The notes under the pieces: model-generated | Seen by the model: only the letters and a program-made list of their open reading frames with translations | What the model was told of the DNA's origin: nothing | Databases searched by the model: none | Made by a program: the position numbers and the translations under genes | Part shown: piece by piece, positions 8,030 to 16,189 of the stretch | Position numbering within the stretch: the first letter of the stretch is position 1 | Layout of the letters: each line of letters opens with the position of its first letter | Origin: Pirellula staleyi DSM 6068 | GTDB lineage: Bacteria > Planctomycetota > Planctomycetia > Pirellulales > Pirellulaceae | Direction: 5' to 3' | NCBI GenBank assembly: GCA_945870455.1 | Contig: CAMBSL010000036.1 | Span: 1 to 33,926 of the forward strand | DNA length: 33,926 bases

Positions 8030-8932
8030 TTGCCGTATTTATGGATGTTGATCGGTTCGGTTTGCTTTGCGGCTATGGCGTTGTTGGCTGAGTCGCTCAG
8101 GGATCAGTTCACTTATCCGTGGATCACCATGGTGCGGTCTGGTATCGCGACAACCCTGGCCATTGCTTTAACACTGCTGGGTGGAGCGCAACTGGTCTTT
8201 CTGCGGCCTGTAACTCTTTGGATCAGGTCGCTTTCCGGGTGGGCGAGCATGATTTGTGGTTTCTATGCGCTAACTCATTACGACGTCGAAATCGTTCTTG
8301 CTTTGACAAACATGTATCCACTGTGGGTTGCGATTCTGTCGTGGCCATTGCTGGGCAAAACACCTTCGCTGAAGACTTGGTTGGCATTGTTTGTCAGTTG
8401 TATCGGTATGTGGCTGGTCTATGCCAGCAGCATTTCATTCGAGACGATCCATACGAGCCGAGCCTATAATCCTCGGTTGGCGATTCCCATGGCTATTTTA
8501 GCAGGCATGCTCAGCGGTGTCGCATTGATCAATTTGCATCGAGTGAAGCACATCGATACGCGAGCCGTTGTCGCACATTTTTCCGCCGTAGCAACCGTAC
8601 TGAGCTTGGTCGTTTGGATTTTTATCCCTGTCTCTCCACCAGTCGATGTCGTAGATCGCGCAAGCGTGCTTCGTCTCTTGGGAGTTGGTCTCGCTGCAAC
8701 CTTGGGGCAAATTTGTTTGACAATGGCGTTTTCGACCGGATCGCCTGCTCAAGTAAGCGTTGTCGGGCTATCGCAGGTGGTCGTGGCAGTCATCGTCAAA
8801 TTCATTATCGAGGGGCGAATTCCAACGGCAGGAAGCATGCTTGGAATGTCGCTAGTTGTCGCCTCAACGATTTGGGTAATCCTCTCGCACTCAGAGAGAC
8901 GAGAACGCGAGTCACCGGGTGGCACGCCCTGA
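8030..8932 (+). CDS. EamA/DMT-superfamily transporter
   Basis: The protein is 300 residues from a TTG at 8030, preceded by AGGAA at a spacing of about seven bases. ATG 8045 is an alternative start but has no ribosome-binding site. Roughly ten hydrophobic segments are arranged as two similar halves, as in EamA (drug/metabolite) transporters. The first half includes LIGSVCFAAMALLAESLRDQ and NMYPLWVAILSWPLLGKTPS, the conserved glutamate/proline-type helix. The second half includes GVGLAATLGQICLTMAFSTG, SVVGLSQVVVAVIVKFIIEG and MSLVVASTIWVIL. It should be an inner-membrane metabolite exporter; its substrate cannot be inferred. It begins 44 bases after the E1-like gene and probably closes that operon. 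Confidence 0.85.
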   Translation: MPYLWMLIGSVCFAAMALLAESLRDQFTYPWITMVRSGIATTLAIALTLLGGAQLVFLRPVTLWIRSLSGWASMICGFYALTHYDVEIVLALTNMYPLWVAILSWPLLGKTPSLKTWLALFVSCIGMWLVYASSISFETIHTSRAYNPRLAIPMAILAGMLSGVALINLHRVKHIDTRAVVAHFSAVATVLSLVVWIFIPVSPPVDVVDRASVLRLLGVGLAATLGQICLTMAFSTGSPAQVSVVGLSQVVVAVIVKFIIEGRIPTAGSMLGMSLVVASTIWVILSHSERRERESPGGTP

Positions 8933-9001
8933 GGCACCTTGCATTCATCGGCTCAGGCGACTGAATCTCTAGACCACGCAATTTAGACCCAGCCGACAGA
9001 A

Positions 9002-9086
9002 GTCAAAGTAGTAGGCAACATTCCATGTGCCGTCCACCTAGAATGTCAAAGTAGTAGGCACATTCCATGTGCCGTCCACCTAGAAT
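9002..9086. repeat. Tandem pair of a 42/43-bp unit with an internal palindrome
   Basis: Copies at 9002-9044 and 9045-9086 are identical apart from one extra A in the first (GGCAACATT versus GGCACATT). The second copy contains the perfect hairpin GGCACAT-TCC-ATGTGCC; in the first the extra A makes a bulge. The unit looks like an intergenic REP-type sequence. From memory, similar GGCACATGGAATGTGCC stretches recur in Rhodopirellula-type genomes. Confidence 0.8.
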
Positions 9087-9110
9087 CCTGGCACAAGCTT
9101 GACTGCGAAC

Positions 9111-9128
9111 GGCACGGCGGAGCGTGCC
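9111..9128. terminator. Hairpin 3' of the alpha-CTD gene
   Basis: GGCACG-GCGGAG-CGTGCC forms a 6-bp stem, 26 bases downstream of the stop of the minus-strand alpha-CTD gene. It shares the GGCAC/GTGCC core with the adjacent repeat units. No clear T-tract follows on the minus strand, so terminator function is only a suggestion; it may simply be a third, diverged repeat unit. Confidence 0.3.
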
Positions 9129-9153
9129 TGCACCTTTTGTCGGCTGTATCCGT

Positions 9154-9417
9154 TTATCGCGGCTTTCGCCAAGGTCGGTTGTAGCCGAGCTTTTCTAGTG
9201 CGACATATACCTCTTCGAGTGTCTTTTCGCCGAAGTTTGCGATGCTCAAAAGCGTCTCGGGAGTACTGTTCAACAAGTCGCGTACCGAGAAGATCCCTTT
9301 CTCTTCGAGACAATTGGTCGTCCGTACTTGAAGGCCTATCTCGGCTGTACTCAAGTCCAAACGATCCTTCAATCGACGTGCTTGTTCGTCTGCTTGGCTA
9401 ATGGGAATACGAGTCAT
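9154..9417 (-). CDS. Free-standing RNA polymerase alpha C-terminal-domain protein
   Basis: The protein is 87 residues long from ATG 9417, preceded by AAGGTGA about seven bases upstream. A TTG seven codons earlier lies before that site. Residues 27-80 align along their length with the alpha-CTD of RpoA. The DNA-contact set of E. coli alpha (R265, N268, C269, G296, K298, S299, E302) corresponds here to R32, N35, C36, G63, K65, T66 and E69; the only change is the mild Ser-to-Thr one. The helix-hairpin-helix is NFGEKTLEEV. No N-terminal assembly domain exists, so it cannot replace alpha in the polymerase core. It could bind UP-element-like DNA or activators on its own. From memory, planctomycetes encode several such free alpha-CTD proteins of unknown role. 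It is divergent from the cytochrome gene at 9663. Confidence 0.85.
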   Translation of the reverse strand: MTRIPISQADEQARRLKDRLDLSTAEIGLQVRTTNCLEEKGIFSVRDLLNSTPETLLSIANFGEKTLEEVYVALEKLGYNRPWRKPR

Positions 9418-9521
9418 TCGATTTTCACCTTGTTGCAAGTCGTTGCCGCAGATAGCCAGGGACGAATCACCGTTCTTCGTCCCTCACCTGTCCATCTGCC
9501 GTATCTGTAACTAGGTGGCAA

Positions 9522-9530
9522 AGTATAACA
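9522..9530 (-). promoter_or_regulatory. Extended -10 promoter for the alpha-CTD gene
   Basis: Read on the minus strand this is TGTTATACT, a TGn extended -10 (TATACT at 9527-9522). It would start a transcript near 9515 with a leader of about 100 bases before ATG 9417. No good -35 is seen, as is usual for extended -10 promoters. Confidence 0.4.
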
Positions 9531-9540
9531 AACTCGCATA

Positions 9541-9566
9541 ATTCGTAAGCACTTCCTGCTACGAAT
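9541..9566. promoter_or_regulatory. Dyad upstream of the alpha-CTD promoter
   Basis: ATTCGTA (9541-9547) and TACGAAT (9560-9566) form a perfect 7-bp inverted repeat, extendable by GCA/TGC with one bulged A. It lies just upstream of the extended -10 in the divergent region shared with the cytochrome gene, where an operator or activator site would be expected. Confidence 0.4.
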
Positions 9567-9662
9567 CGCTAAAATATTCTCAGCAACGCTAGCATTTGCA
9601 GACTGTATAAAAACAAATGACTGCACCTAAGCATTGCATCCCGACAACCTTAGGAACCATGC

Positions 9663-12600
9663 ATGTTCTTGCTGATGATAAACTGGATTCGATCCACCCT
9701 CCCGCGATTTTTTCTTGTTGCGTTTCTATGTTGTTTGAGTGTGGGAATTCAAACAACGGGAGGGACAGATCCAAAGCCGCAGTCTCCTGAGTCTCCTGTC
9801 GCTCCAGCCGACAGTCTCAAATGGTTGGAAACGCAGGCTGGTTTCCGTGTCGAGCTCGTAGCTGCAGAGCCGCAGGTCGTCGATCCTGTTTCGATGCAGA
9901 TCGACGAGCAAGGTCGAATTTGGGTGGTGGAAATGCGAGACTATCCGACCGAGGACGATTCACCCAAAAGCCGCATCGTGGTTCTACAAGACAACGACCA
10001 GGATGGGTTTTATGAGAGTTCAAAGGTCTTTGCGGACAAACTCCGTTTCGCAACCGGAGTTCAGCCTTGGCAAAATGGAGCATTAGTAACAGTACAAGGT
10101 CAGTTGCTGATGCTTCGCGATACCGACGGTGATTTACAAGCGGATACACAGGAGGTTTGGCTCGAGGGTTTTGCATCGGGCAATCCGCAACTGCGAGCCA
10201 ACCATCCGACCATCGCCCCGGATGGTTGGCTGACCATTGCAAGTGGCCTGCGCGGCGGCAAGATCAAACAATCCATTCCATTCGCAAAGCCTGATTCGCA
10301 AGAGACGGAGCTATTGGATATAGCCGGATGTGATTTGCGAATTCATATGCTCACGGGTAAGGTCGAATGCATTGCGGGCCCGACCCAGTTTGGGCTTTCA
10401 TTCGACAAGTTTGGGAATCGCTATGGCTGTTCTAATCGCCAGCCTTGCTTTGAGATCCTAAGCGAGCGAACGGACTTAGGCGCGAGTCCGCTTGCTGGTC
10501 TAGCTGCTGCGACTTCCGAAGTCTCGCCTGGAGAATCGGCTTCCAAAGTTTACCCGCTGGTCAACGCGTGGACGACGTCGAATCTGCATGCAGGTCAATT
10601 TACGGCGGCATGTGGACTACTCGTTTCTCACAGTCGACATTTTGGTGACGCACCTTTTGCGACCGCACTTACTTGCGAGCCGACCGGCGGGCTGGTTCAA
10701 GCCCGATCAATGACTCGACAGAACGGACGCTCGAAAGTTTCAGATGAACCTGCATTGAAAGAGTGGCTTGCGAGTCGCGATTCTTGGTTTCGCCCAGTGG
10801 ACCTATACGAAGGTCCGAACGGAGACATTTATGTCGTAGACATGTACCGGGCCGTAATCGAACATCCCGAATGGGTTCCAGCCGAACTCAAGGCGCGACC
10901 CGACCAACGCTTCGGAGACTCGCATGGTCGCATCTATCGAGTGACGCGTTCGGCAGGAGAGAAGGGAAAAAAGGACAGAACAGTCCAGCCTGACATCGCG
11001 GAGTGGATTAAGCACGAGGATACTTGGAATCGAATCATCGCGTCACGCTTGTTCTTGGAAGCCATGCATCGCGAACGCGACGAATCGTTGATCGAGCGAG
11101 TTCGAGCCATTGCTCTTGATCCGATGCTTGGAGATGGTTCGATTACATGTGCTTGCTCACTATTGGCCTCATGCGGCGCGCTGGATGAACGTACCATCAA
11201 TCTTCTGCTTCAATCCCAAAACGCGCACCGCCGTACGTTTGCATGGAATTGCTTGCGTCAAGTGCCGGCCGAGACTTCGGACCGATGGTGTGATGGTGCA
11301 ATGGACGCGATTGGCAACGAGGATGCGACGCTGGACGAGTTGCGGGCGGCAGCCTGGTTCGTCTCAGCCCATGCCAATCAAATTGATGTGCCCGCAGATG
11401 TATTTCTGAAATTCTTCTACAGGAACGCGGCTAAGGCGTTGCTCCTGCACGGCAACGACGCCCACCTTTGGATGGCTATGTCGGCTGCCTGCAAAGGCGG
11501 GCTTTCTTCGCTCATCGAAAACTATCACTTGGCGATCTCGGAATCGAAAAACGATGCTTTTCCGGAAGTTGCTCGAGACGCGATCGTGCGACTTGCCTTA
11601 CGCGTCGCACAACAAGGGTCCGAACTCAACATTGCCGAATGGATGGAGCGATACGCAAAGAGCTCTGCAACTCTAGTTAATGCCTCGGGCCATCAATGTA
11701 CCTTTGCCATTTTGGAGGGCTTTGTTCGGTCCGGTAAAGTTCGAGTTGCTTCCGGCAGCTCATTTGAGCGACTGGTCCTAGACACGTGTACGTCGATCAC
11801 AGATCCTATCAACCAGCGATCCGCGATTGCAATGCTGTCTGCTTGCTCGTCGAACGAGGCGAAGCGGACTTGCATGAAGTTACTAGAAGGATCCGACGCC
11901 AAGATATTGAAATTGGCTGTCGCGACCTGTTCCGCGCACGATACTCCCGAGTTTGGCATTTGGCTATTGGACCGCCTACCATCTGCAATGCCGGACATTC
12001 GGCAGGAACTCTTCATGGCCGTCAAAAGCAAACCAAGTCGGCTCATGGCGATGCTAGATCGACTGGAGTCAGGTGCAATGTCCACAAGAGTATTCGACGC
12101 GTCTCAGATGCAAAGCTTGCGAGCCATCCAAGATCCTTTGATCGCGCCGAGGCTAGCAAAAGTGCTTGCAGCTGCGATCAACTCGAATCGCCAGAAAGTG
12201 ATAGATGACTACACGCAACAGCTCATGTCCATCCACGTTGATGAACATACGAATCGTGGCAAGGCTATTTTCGAGAAGAACTGTGCGGCATGTCACAGGC
12301 TCGACTCGGTGGGTACGATTGTCGGGCCTGATATATCGGATTCGCGAGTTCAGGCGTTTGATAAATTGCTTGTTTCGATTCTCGATCCCAATCGTTCGAT
12401 CGATGCAAATTATTTCCGGTATCTAGCTCGAACCGAAGATGGCAAACTAATCGAAGGCGTTATGAAAGACTCCAACGCGAGCACGATTACCCTCCAAAAT
12501 CAGAATGGCGCTACGATTCTGGAACGCTCCATGATCGAGGAGCTGAAGAGCTCAGGCACGTCGCTCATGCCCGAAGGGATCGAGGCTCAGATCCCCGCAC

Positions 12601-12686
12601 GCGACATGGCTGACTTGCTGTGGTACATCAAGAATTGGCGGTACACTGCCGAAAGAATCCCCGCGAACGCAACCATTGGAAAGTAA
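9663..12686 (+). CDS. PVC-type secreted beta-propeller / HEAT / cytochrome c protein
   Basis: The protein is 1007 residues from ATG 9663, with AGGAA six bases upstream. After a signal peptide (LPRFFLVAFLCCLSVGIQTT), residues about 50-430 form a sorbosone-dehydrogenase-like beta-propeller: GFRVELVAAEPQVVDPVSM, GRIWVVEMRDYP, VVLQDNDQDGFY, APDGWLTIASG, GDIYVVDMYR and DSHGRIYRVT. A long alpha-helical HEAT-like middle follows (about 440-860). The C-terminal domain carries CAACH (C874, C877, H878) for covalent heme, then VGPDIS and the closing motif IPARDMADLLWYIKNW. This is the planctomycete PVC-type heme-binding dehydrogenase layout. It should be periplasmic and probably oxidises sugars or other organics, passing electrons to heme; its substrate is unknown. 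Its 3' end overlaps the convergent protease gene by 135 bases. Confidence 0.88.
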   Translation: MFLLMINWIRSTLPRFFLVAFLCCLSVGIQTTGGTDPKPQSPESPVAPADSLKWLETQAGFRVELVAAEPQVVDPVSMQIDEQGRIWVVEMRDYPTEDDSPKSRIVVLQDNDQDGFYESSKVFADKLRFATGVQPWQNGALVTVQGQLLMLRDTDGDLQADTQEVWLEGFASGNPQLRANHPTIAPDGWLTIASGLRGGKIKQSIPFAKPDSQETELLDIAGCDLRIHMLTGKVECIAGPTQFGLSFDKFGNRYGCSNRQPCFEILSERTDLGASPLAGLAAATSEVSPGESASKVYPLVNAWTTSNLHAGQFTAACGLLVSHSRHFGDAPFATALTCEPTGGLVQARSMTRQNGRSKVSDEPALKEWLASRDSWFRPVDLYEGPNGDIYVVDMYRAVIEHPEWVPAELKARPDQRFGDSHGRIYRVTRSAGEKGKKDRTVQPDIAEWIKHEDTWNRIIASRLFLEAMHRERDESLIERVRAIALDPMLGDGSITCACSLLASCGALDERTINLLLQSQNAHRRTFAWNCLRQVPAETSDRWCDGAMDAIGNEDATLDELRAAAWFVSAHANQIDVPADVFLKFFYRNAAKALLLHGNDAHLWMAMSAACKGGLSSLIENYHLAISESKNDAFPEVARDAIVRLALRVAQQGSELNIAEWMERYAKSSATLVNASGHQCTFAILEGFVRSGKVRVASGSSFERLVLDTCTSITDPINQRSAIAMLSACSSNEAKRTCMKLLEGSDAKILKLAVATCSAHDTPEFGIWLLDRLPSAMPDIRQELFMAVKSKPSRLMAMLDRLESGAMSTRVFDASQMQSLRAIQDPLIAPRLAKVLAAAINSNRQKVIDDYTQQLMSIHVDEHTNRGKAIFEKNCAACHRLDSVGTIVGPDISDSRVQAFDKLLVSILDPNRSIDANYFRYLARTEDGKLIEGVMKDSNASTITLQNQNGATILERSMIEELKSSGTSLMPEGIEAQIPARDMADLLWYIKNWRYTAERIPANATIGK

Positions 12687-14120
12687 ACCTACGAGCGATT
12701 TTTTCGCTAACGGGGCTCGCACCAACAGGAAAAGGGAGCCGATCCCAAGCAATACCATGCTGCTAGGTTCGGGGACTGCCGCAACATTCCACGCAAGCCC
12801 GAAAGCGGAATTGCCGGTAGAGGAAACTTGAATGGTATACAAGCCGGCATTCAGATTTTTGAGGTAAATGTGTTCGACGTTGTCAACCAAGCTTCGGCTT
12901 GCCCCAATTTCAGTCCCAAGAAAACTCGTTGTGGAGTCAAAGAGTTTGAGGTCCATATTTGCAAGCGACAGCGTGGAATTGAAATTACCAAATCCATCCT
13001 GATACTTTGCGTTCCAAGCAAGCAAAATGGATGCTTCCGTGATCGTCTGTCCGACGTTGATGTTCCAATACAGTGGTTGTGTGGGATCGATAGAATCTCT
13101 GTAGTCCCACCCCTTTAGGTTGCTATTGGAGACAGGGACGCTAATGACTCCATTGGACTCCCCCGCTTGGAGTATTTTGTAACTGTTGTACACATTGACC
13201 TCACCTGCTCCAAATTTGCTATCGAGCGGTTGGGTGGATGTATTGGACCAAGTCGGGAAGGGGGCTTTGCTCGCACCAGCCATGATGATTGCTTTCATGG
13301 CTTCGCTGTTGCGAGCGTTCGTCATCCCAAGGTCGTTTGCTGCAGAGTGAAGCAGTGCGGCTGCAGAGCTGACAACAGGAGTTGCAAAACTAGTAGCATT
13401 CATCGGTGCGACGATATCGGGTTTCGTTCGGCCAGCAACGCCCAAGTTGGTTAGGCCAAAGCTATGTTGACCATCGCTCCTCCCAACGACGATCGAATTG
13501 TTCGACTGCCCATAGATGGCTGGTAACGCTCCAACGCCATTATTCAGAGCGACCACTGACGTAAAATTATCTCGCGTAATTGTATAGTCCAACCTAGCAT
13601 TCGCCTCGACGGCGGCAGAGGCGGGAAAACCAGCATCAATCGTCCCTATGTAGGAATGATTGACGACTGAAAAGGAGGTTGCCGCAGGATTCGTGCCTGG
13701 CATTCCGCGTGCTTGTTGTGAATCCACAAAATTCGCGGCATCGTAGACGCGAATGTTGGTTACCCCCGGCGACATACTGGATGAGAGACCGAAAAATGTT
13801 TGCCCTACGACCGTAGCGTGGGCCGACGTGTTTCTTGGGTTTAGATTGCTTACGTCGACAAAGTTTTTGGAAGCAAATTGGGAGTCCGAAACATCGGGAT
13901 AGTAAGTGTTTGAGCCTGCAGCACCAACATTTGCTTCGATGAATGCCACGGTAATCCCTGCACCATTTGCCAGGGTAGGCCCAACCTCGTTTTTCAGTTT
14001 ATCGAAGCCTACTTGCGCCTTATAGGACTGCGCAGCGACAAAGGAGCCTGAGATAAGATGGCATGCAATCGCGACCAACACGAACCGCCAAATTTGAACT
14101 CGAATCATTACCATAATCAT
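12552..14120 (-). CDS. Subtilisin-like (S8) PEP-CTERM protein with anomalous C-terminal extension
   Basis: The protein is 522 residues from ATG 14120; ATGs at codons 3 and 5 are equally possible. A signal peptide (RFVLVAIACHLISGSFVAAQ) precedes an S8-like domain with His101 (SAHATVVG), oxyanion Asn154 (NHSYIG) and Ser244 (NATSFATPV). The usual Asp position is Glu62 (ITVAFIEAN). A C-terminal beta domain (about 320-445) is followed by VPEPSSMVLLGIG at 449, a PEP-CTERM exosortase signal: VPEP, hydrophobic helix, then Arg. Such proteins normally end a few residues later. Here the frame runs another 54 residues into the antisense strand of the neighbouring gene. Dropping one base of the GGGG run at 12712-12715 would end the protein as VRAR at the stop 12707-12709. 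A frameshift mutation or sequencing error is therefore likely. Confidence 0.75.
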   Translation of the reverse strand: MIMVMIRVQIWRFVLVAIACHLISGSFVAAQSYKAQVGFDKLKNEVGPTLANGAGITVAFIEANVGAAGSNTYYPDVSDSQFASKNFVDVSNLNPRNTSAHATVVGQTFFGLSSSMSPGVTNIRVYDAANFVDSQQARGMPGTNPAATSFSVVNHSYIGTIDAGFPASAAVEANARLDYTITRDNFTSVVALNNGVGALPAIYGQSNNSIVVGRSDGQHSFGLTNLGVAGRTKPDIVAPMNATSFATPVVSSAAALLHSAANDLGMTNARNSEAMKAIIMAGASKAPFPTWSNTSTQPLDSKFGAGEVNVYNSYKILQAGESNGVISVPVSNSNLKGWDYRDSIDPTQPLYWNINVGQTITEASILLAWNAKYQDGFGNFNSTLSLANMDLKLFDSTTSFLGTEIGASRSLVDNVEHIYLKNLNAGLYTIQVSSTGNSAFGLAWNVAAVPEPSSMVLLGIGSLFLLVRAPLAKKSLVGLLSNGCVRGDSFGSVPPILDVPQQVSHVACGDLSLDPFGHERRA

Positions 14121-14295
14121 TTAGCCATTCGAAAAACAAAGGAAAAACATCGCCGATCGAAACCAAAATCCTTAATCGCACATACCAAATCTCGCAGGCT
14201 CGTCGTGCGCATCGTTGGGCTTTTTCACATCAACGAGAAGTGTCAAAAAAGTATTCTTTATCATACTCAAGTTAGAATCCCGAACCACCATTGGT

Positions 14296-14772
14296 CTACT
14301 GCTTTCTTGCATCGATCCATTCAGACGCCCATGCAGCAGCTTTATCATCTAGCTTTGGTCGAGGAGGTTGGCTGTAGTCGATCGATGCGCAGCGACCATG
14401 ACGATAGCAATCGTCCAAGAGCGGCTGAATCCGCAAAGCGATGTCAGGGTCGGTGTGCCGACGCGGAATGCGAAAATTGGGAACCGCTTGCTCCAATGCA
14501 ACCGAGATGATTTCAGCTTGATCAGGCCGATAAGCACGTCGAATGCACACAATGTAAGTCGTACGCTTTTGCCAAGGCATTACGCCTTCTGGAACTGCAA
14601 CAAGGAAGGTGCCAGGGCGGATGAGGTCGATCTCCACCAAGTTGACGCCAGCCTCCCACACAGCCCAATGGAATTTTGCTCCATTCTCTCCGGCACTCAA
14701 TTTTCTCCGGTACTCAGGGGAGATACGCGTCAGCGATAGTGTGATCGAAGTCATATTACCGCTGATGACCAA
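14296..14772 (-). pseudogene. DUF4058 family remnant, N-terminal half missing
   Basis: This open frame encodes about 158 residues that match the C-terminal half of DUF4058 proteins. It has AGVNLVEIDLIRPG, then TYIVCIRRAYRPDQAEI, FRIPRRHTDPDIALRIQPLL and YSQPPRPKLDDKAAAW, corresponding to the family's LVEIDLLR, R....P..E....L, PL..PDPD..L and YR.PP.PPL...DA.WA blocks. The N-terminal half (usually beginning MPSPFPGMDPYLE) is absent. The only starts are a TTG at 14772 and an ATG at 14754. The same frame is open back to the TGA that ends serB at 14800-14802, so only that stop separates the two. This placement suggests a deletion joined the remnant to the 3' end of serB. The family has no known function, and this copy is probably dead. 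Confidence 0.65.
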
Positions 14773-14799
14773 TGCATCGAAGGCTGCGGGATTCCCGGA

Positions 14800-16035
14800 T
14801 CACGTCAAATCCCGGTCGCGGACACCGAGGAGGTAGAGGACGGAATCGAGACCCATCGTGGAAACTTGGTGTTCTGCGGACTGACGGACGACTGGCTTTG
14901 CATGGAATGCGATTCCCAATCCAGCTCGAGCTAGCATCGGCAAGTCGTTAGCGCCATCACCGATGGCGATTGTTTGTTTTCGGTCAATCCCCTCATTCGT
15001 TGCCAGCTGCTCTAGCAAGACAGCTTTTCGCTGTGCATTGACGATCGGTCCAAGAACCTGGCCAGTCAATTTACCATTGATGATCTCTAGCTCGTTGGCG
15101 TAGACATGATCGATAGCCAGACGCTCCTGCAAATACCTGCCGAAGTAGGTGAAGCCACCCGAGAGAATGGCCGTACGATACCCGAAACGGCGAAGCGTGG
15201 TCAGCAAGCGTTCTGCCCCTTCGTTGAGTTCAAGTCTGGCGGCGATCTTGGGCAAAACACTTTCGGGCAAACCGGCGAGTTTTCCCACGCGAAGTCGAAG
15301 CGATTCATCGAAGTCCATTTCGCCGCGCATGGCTGCCTCGGTAATCAAGGAGACTTCGCCACCAACCCCAGCCTCCTTCGCAAGCTCGTCAATGACTTCA
15401 GCTCGCAAGAGGGTCGAATCCATATCGAGTGCAACGACACGTCGATTGCGACGGTAGGCGTCGTCTCGCTGCCAAGCCAAATCTAGGTTCAGTTGACTTG
15501 AAAGTTCGAGAAGGCGTGCCTTGAGTTGTGTCGAGTCGCGGGGCTCACCGCGCAGTGAAAATTCGACACAGGCTCGAGTCAACGCGTTCGTTGTGATACG
15601 CGGTGGTCGTCCCGATAGCCTGGTGATGACATCGATGTTTAACCCTTGTTCCGACAACATATGACTGACGGCATAGAACTGTTTTGCGGAGATGGCTCGC
15701 GATAACAACGTGAGAATGAACCGAGACTTCCCTTGACGATCAACCCAGTCATCGTAGTCGTGATCGAGAATTCGCTTGGTATTGCATTTTAGGCCAAGCG
15801 AATGGCCTCGTTCCTGCAACTCTTGAATAATCGTCTCGTCGCATTTTCCTGCTGGAATTCGAACCAGAATACCCAGCAGTAGCGATTGGTGTATGACCGC
15901 CTGATTGACATCGATAATCATGCAATCGGAGTTTGCAAGAAGTTCGGACAGCGAGGCAGTCAGGCCGGGACGATCCTCGCCTGTAAAGCGGAGCAAGACG
16001 AGAGTCGAATCCAGATTGGGCGGTTTTTCATTCAT
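14800..16035 (-). CDS. serB: Phosphoserine phosphatase with N-terminal ACT-like domains
   Basis: The protein is 411 residues from ATG 16035. A GTG 16 codons upstream is possible but gives no recognisable sequence. Residues 1-180 contain ACT-like modules (RFTGEDRPGLTASLSELLAN and FILTLLSRAISAKQFYAVSH). The HAD phosphatase domain has motif I ALDMDSTLL (nucleophile Asp204, Asp206), motif II SGGFTYF, the motif III Lys in NAQRKAVLL and motif IV IGDGANDLPML. RAEVIDELA and GEMDFDESLRLRV are the usual cap helices of SerB. It catalyses the last step of serine synthesis, O-phosphoserine to serine plus phosphate, in the cytoplasm. Upstream lies a 2-hydroxyacid dehydrogenase on the same strand, 154 bases away, which may share the pathway. 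Confidence 0.94.
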   Translation of the reverse strand: MNEKPPNLDSTLVLLRFTGEDRPGLTASLSELLANSDCMIIDVNQAVIHQSLLLGILVRIPAGKCDETIIQELQERGHSLGLKCNTKRILDHDYDDWVDRQGKSRFILTLLSRAISAKQFYAVSHMLSEQGLNIDVITRLSGRPPRITTNALTRACVEFSLRGEPRDSTQLKARLLELSSQLNLDLAWQRDDAYRRNRRVVALDMDSTLLRAEVIDELAKEAGVGGEVSLITEAAMRGEMDFDESLRLRVGKLAGLPESVLPKIAARLELNEGAERLLTTLRRFGYRTAILSGGFTYFGRYLQERLAIDHVYANELEIINGKLTGQVLGPIVNAQRKAVLLEQLATNEGIDRKQTIAIGDGANDLPMLARAGLGIAFHAKPVVRQSAEHQVSTMGLDSVLYLLGVRDRDLT

Positions 16036-16189
16036 GAAAGGGATTCTAGTGAATCCTCCGGGATTCAACGAGCCAGGTCCCACGGGATTTTAGTACTGTT
16101 GGGTTTTTACTGGGCATCACGTGAAGAGGCTGTGATTTTATTGTATTCGACTCACCGGACGGCTTGCGCCATTCCGCTAACCAGCAACG

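Noticed and set aside
9002-9086. CRISPR array
   Set aside because: Only two directly abutting units without spacers and no cas genes; it is a tandem palindromic repeat.
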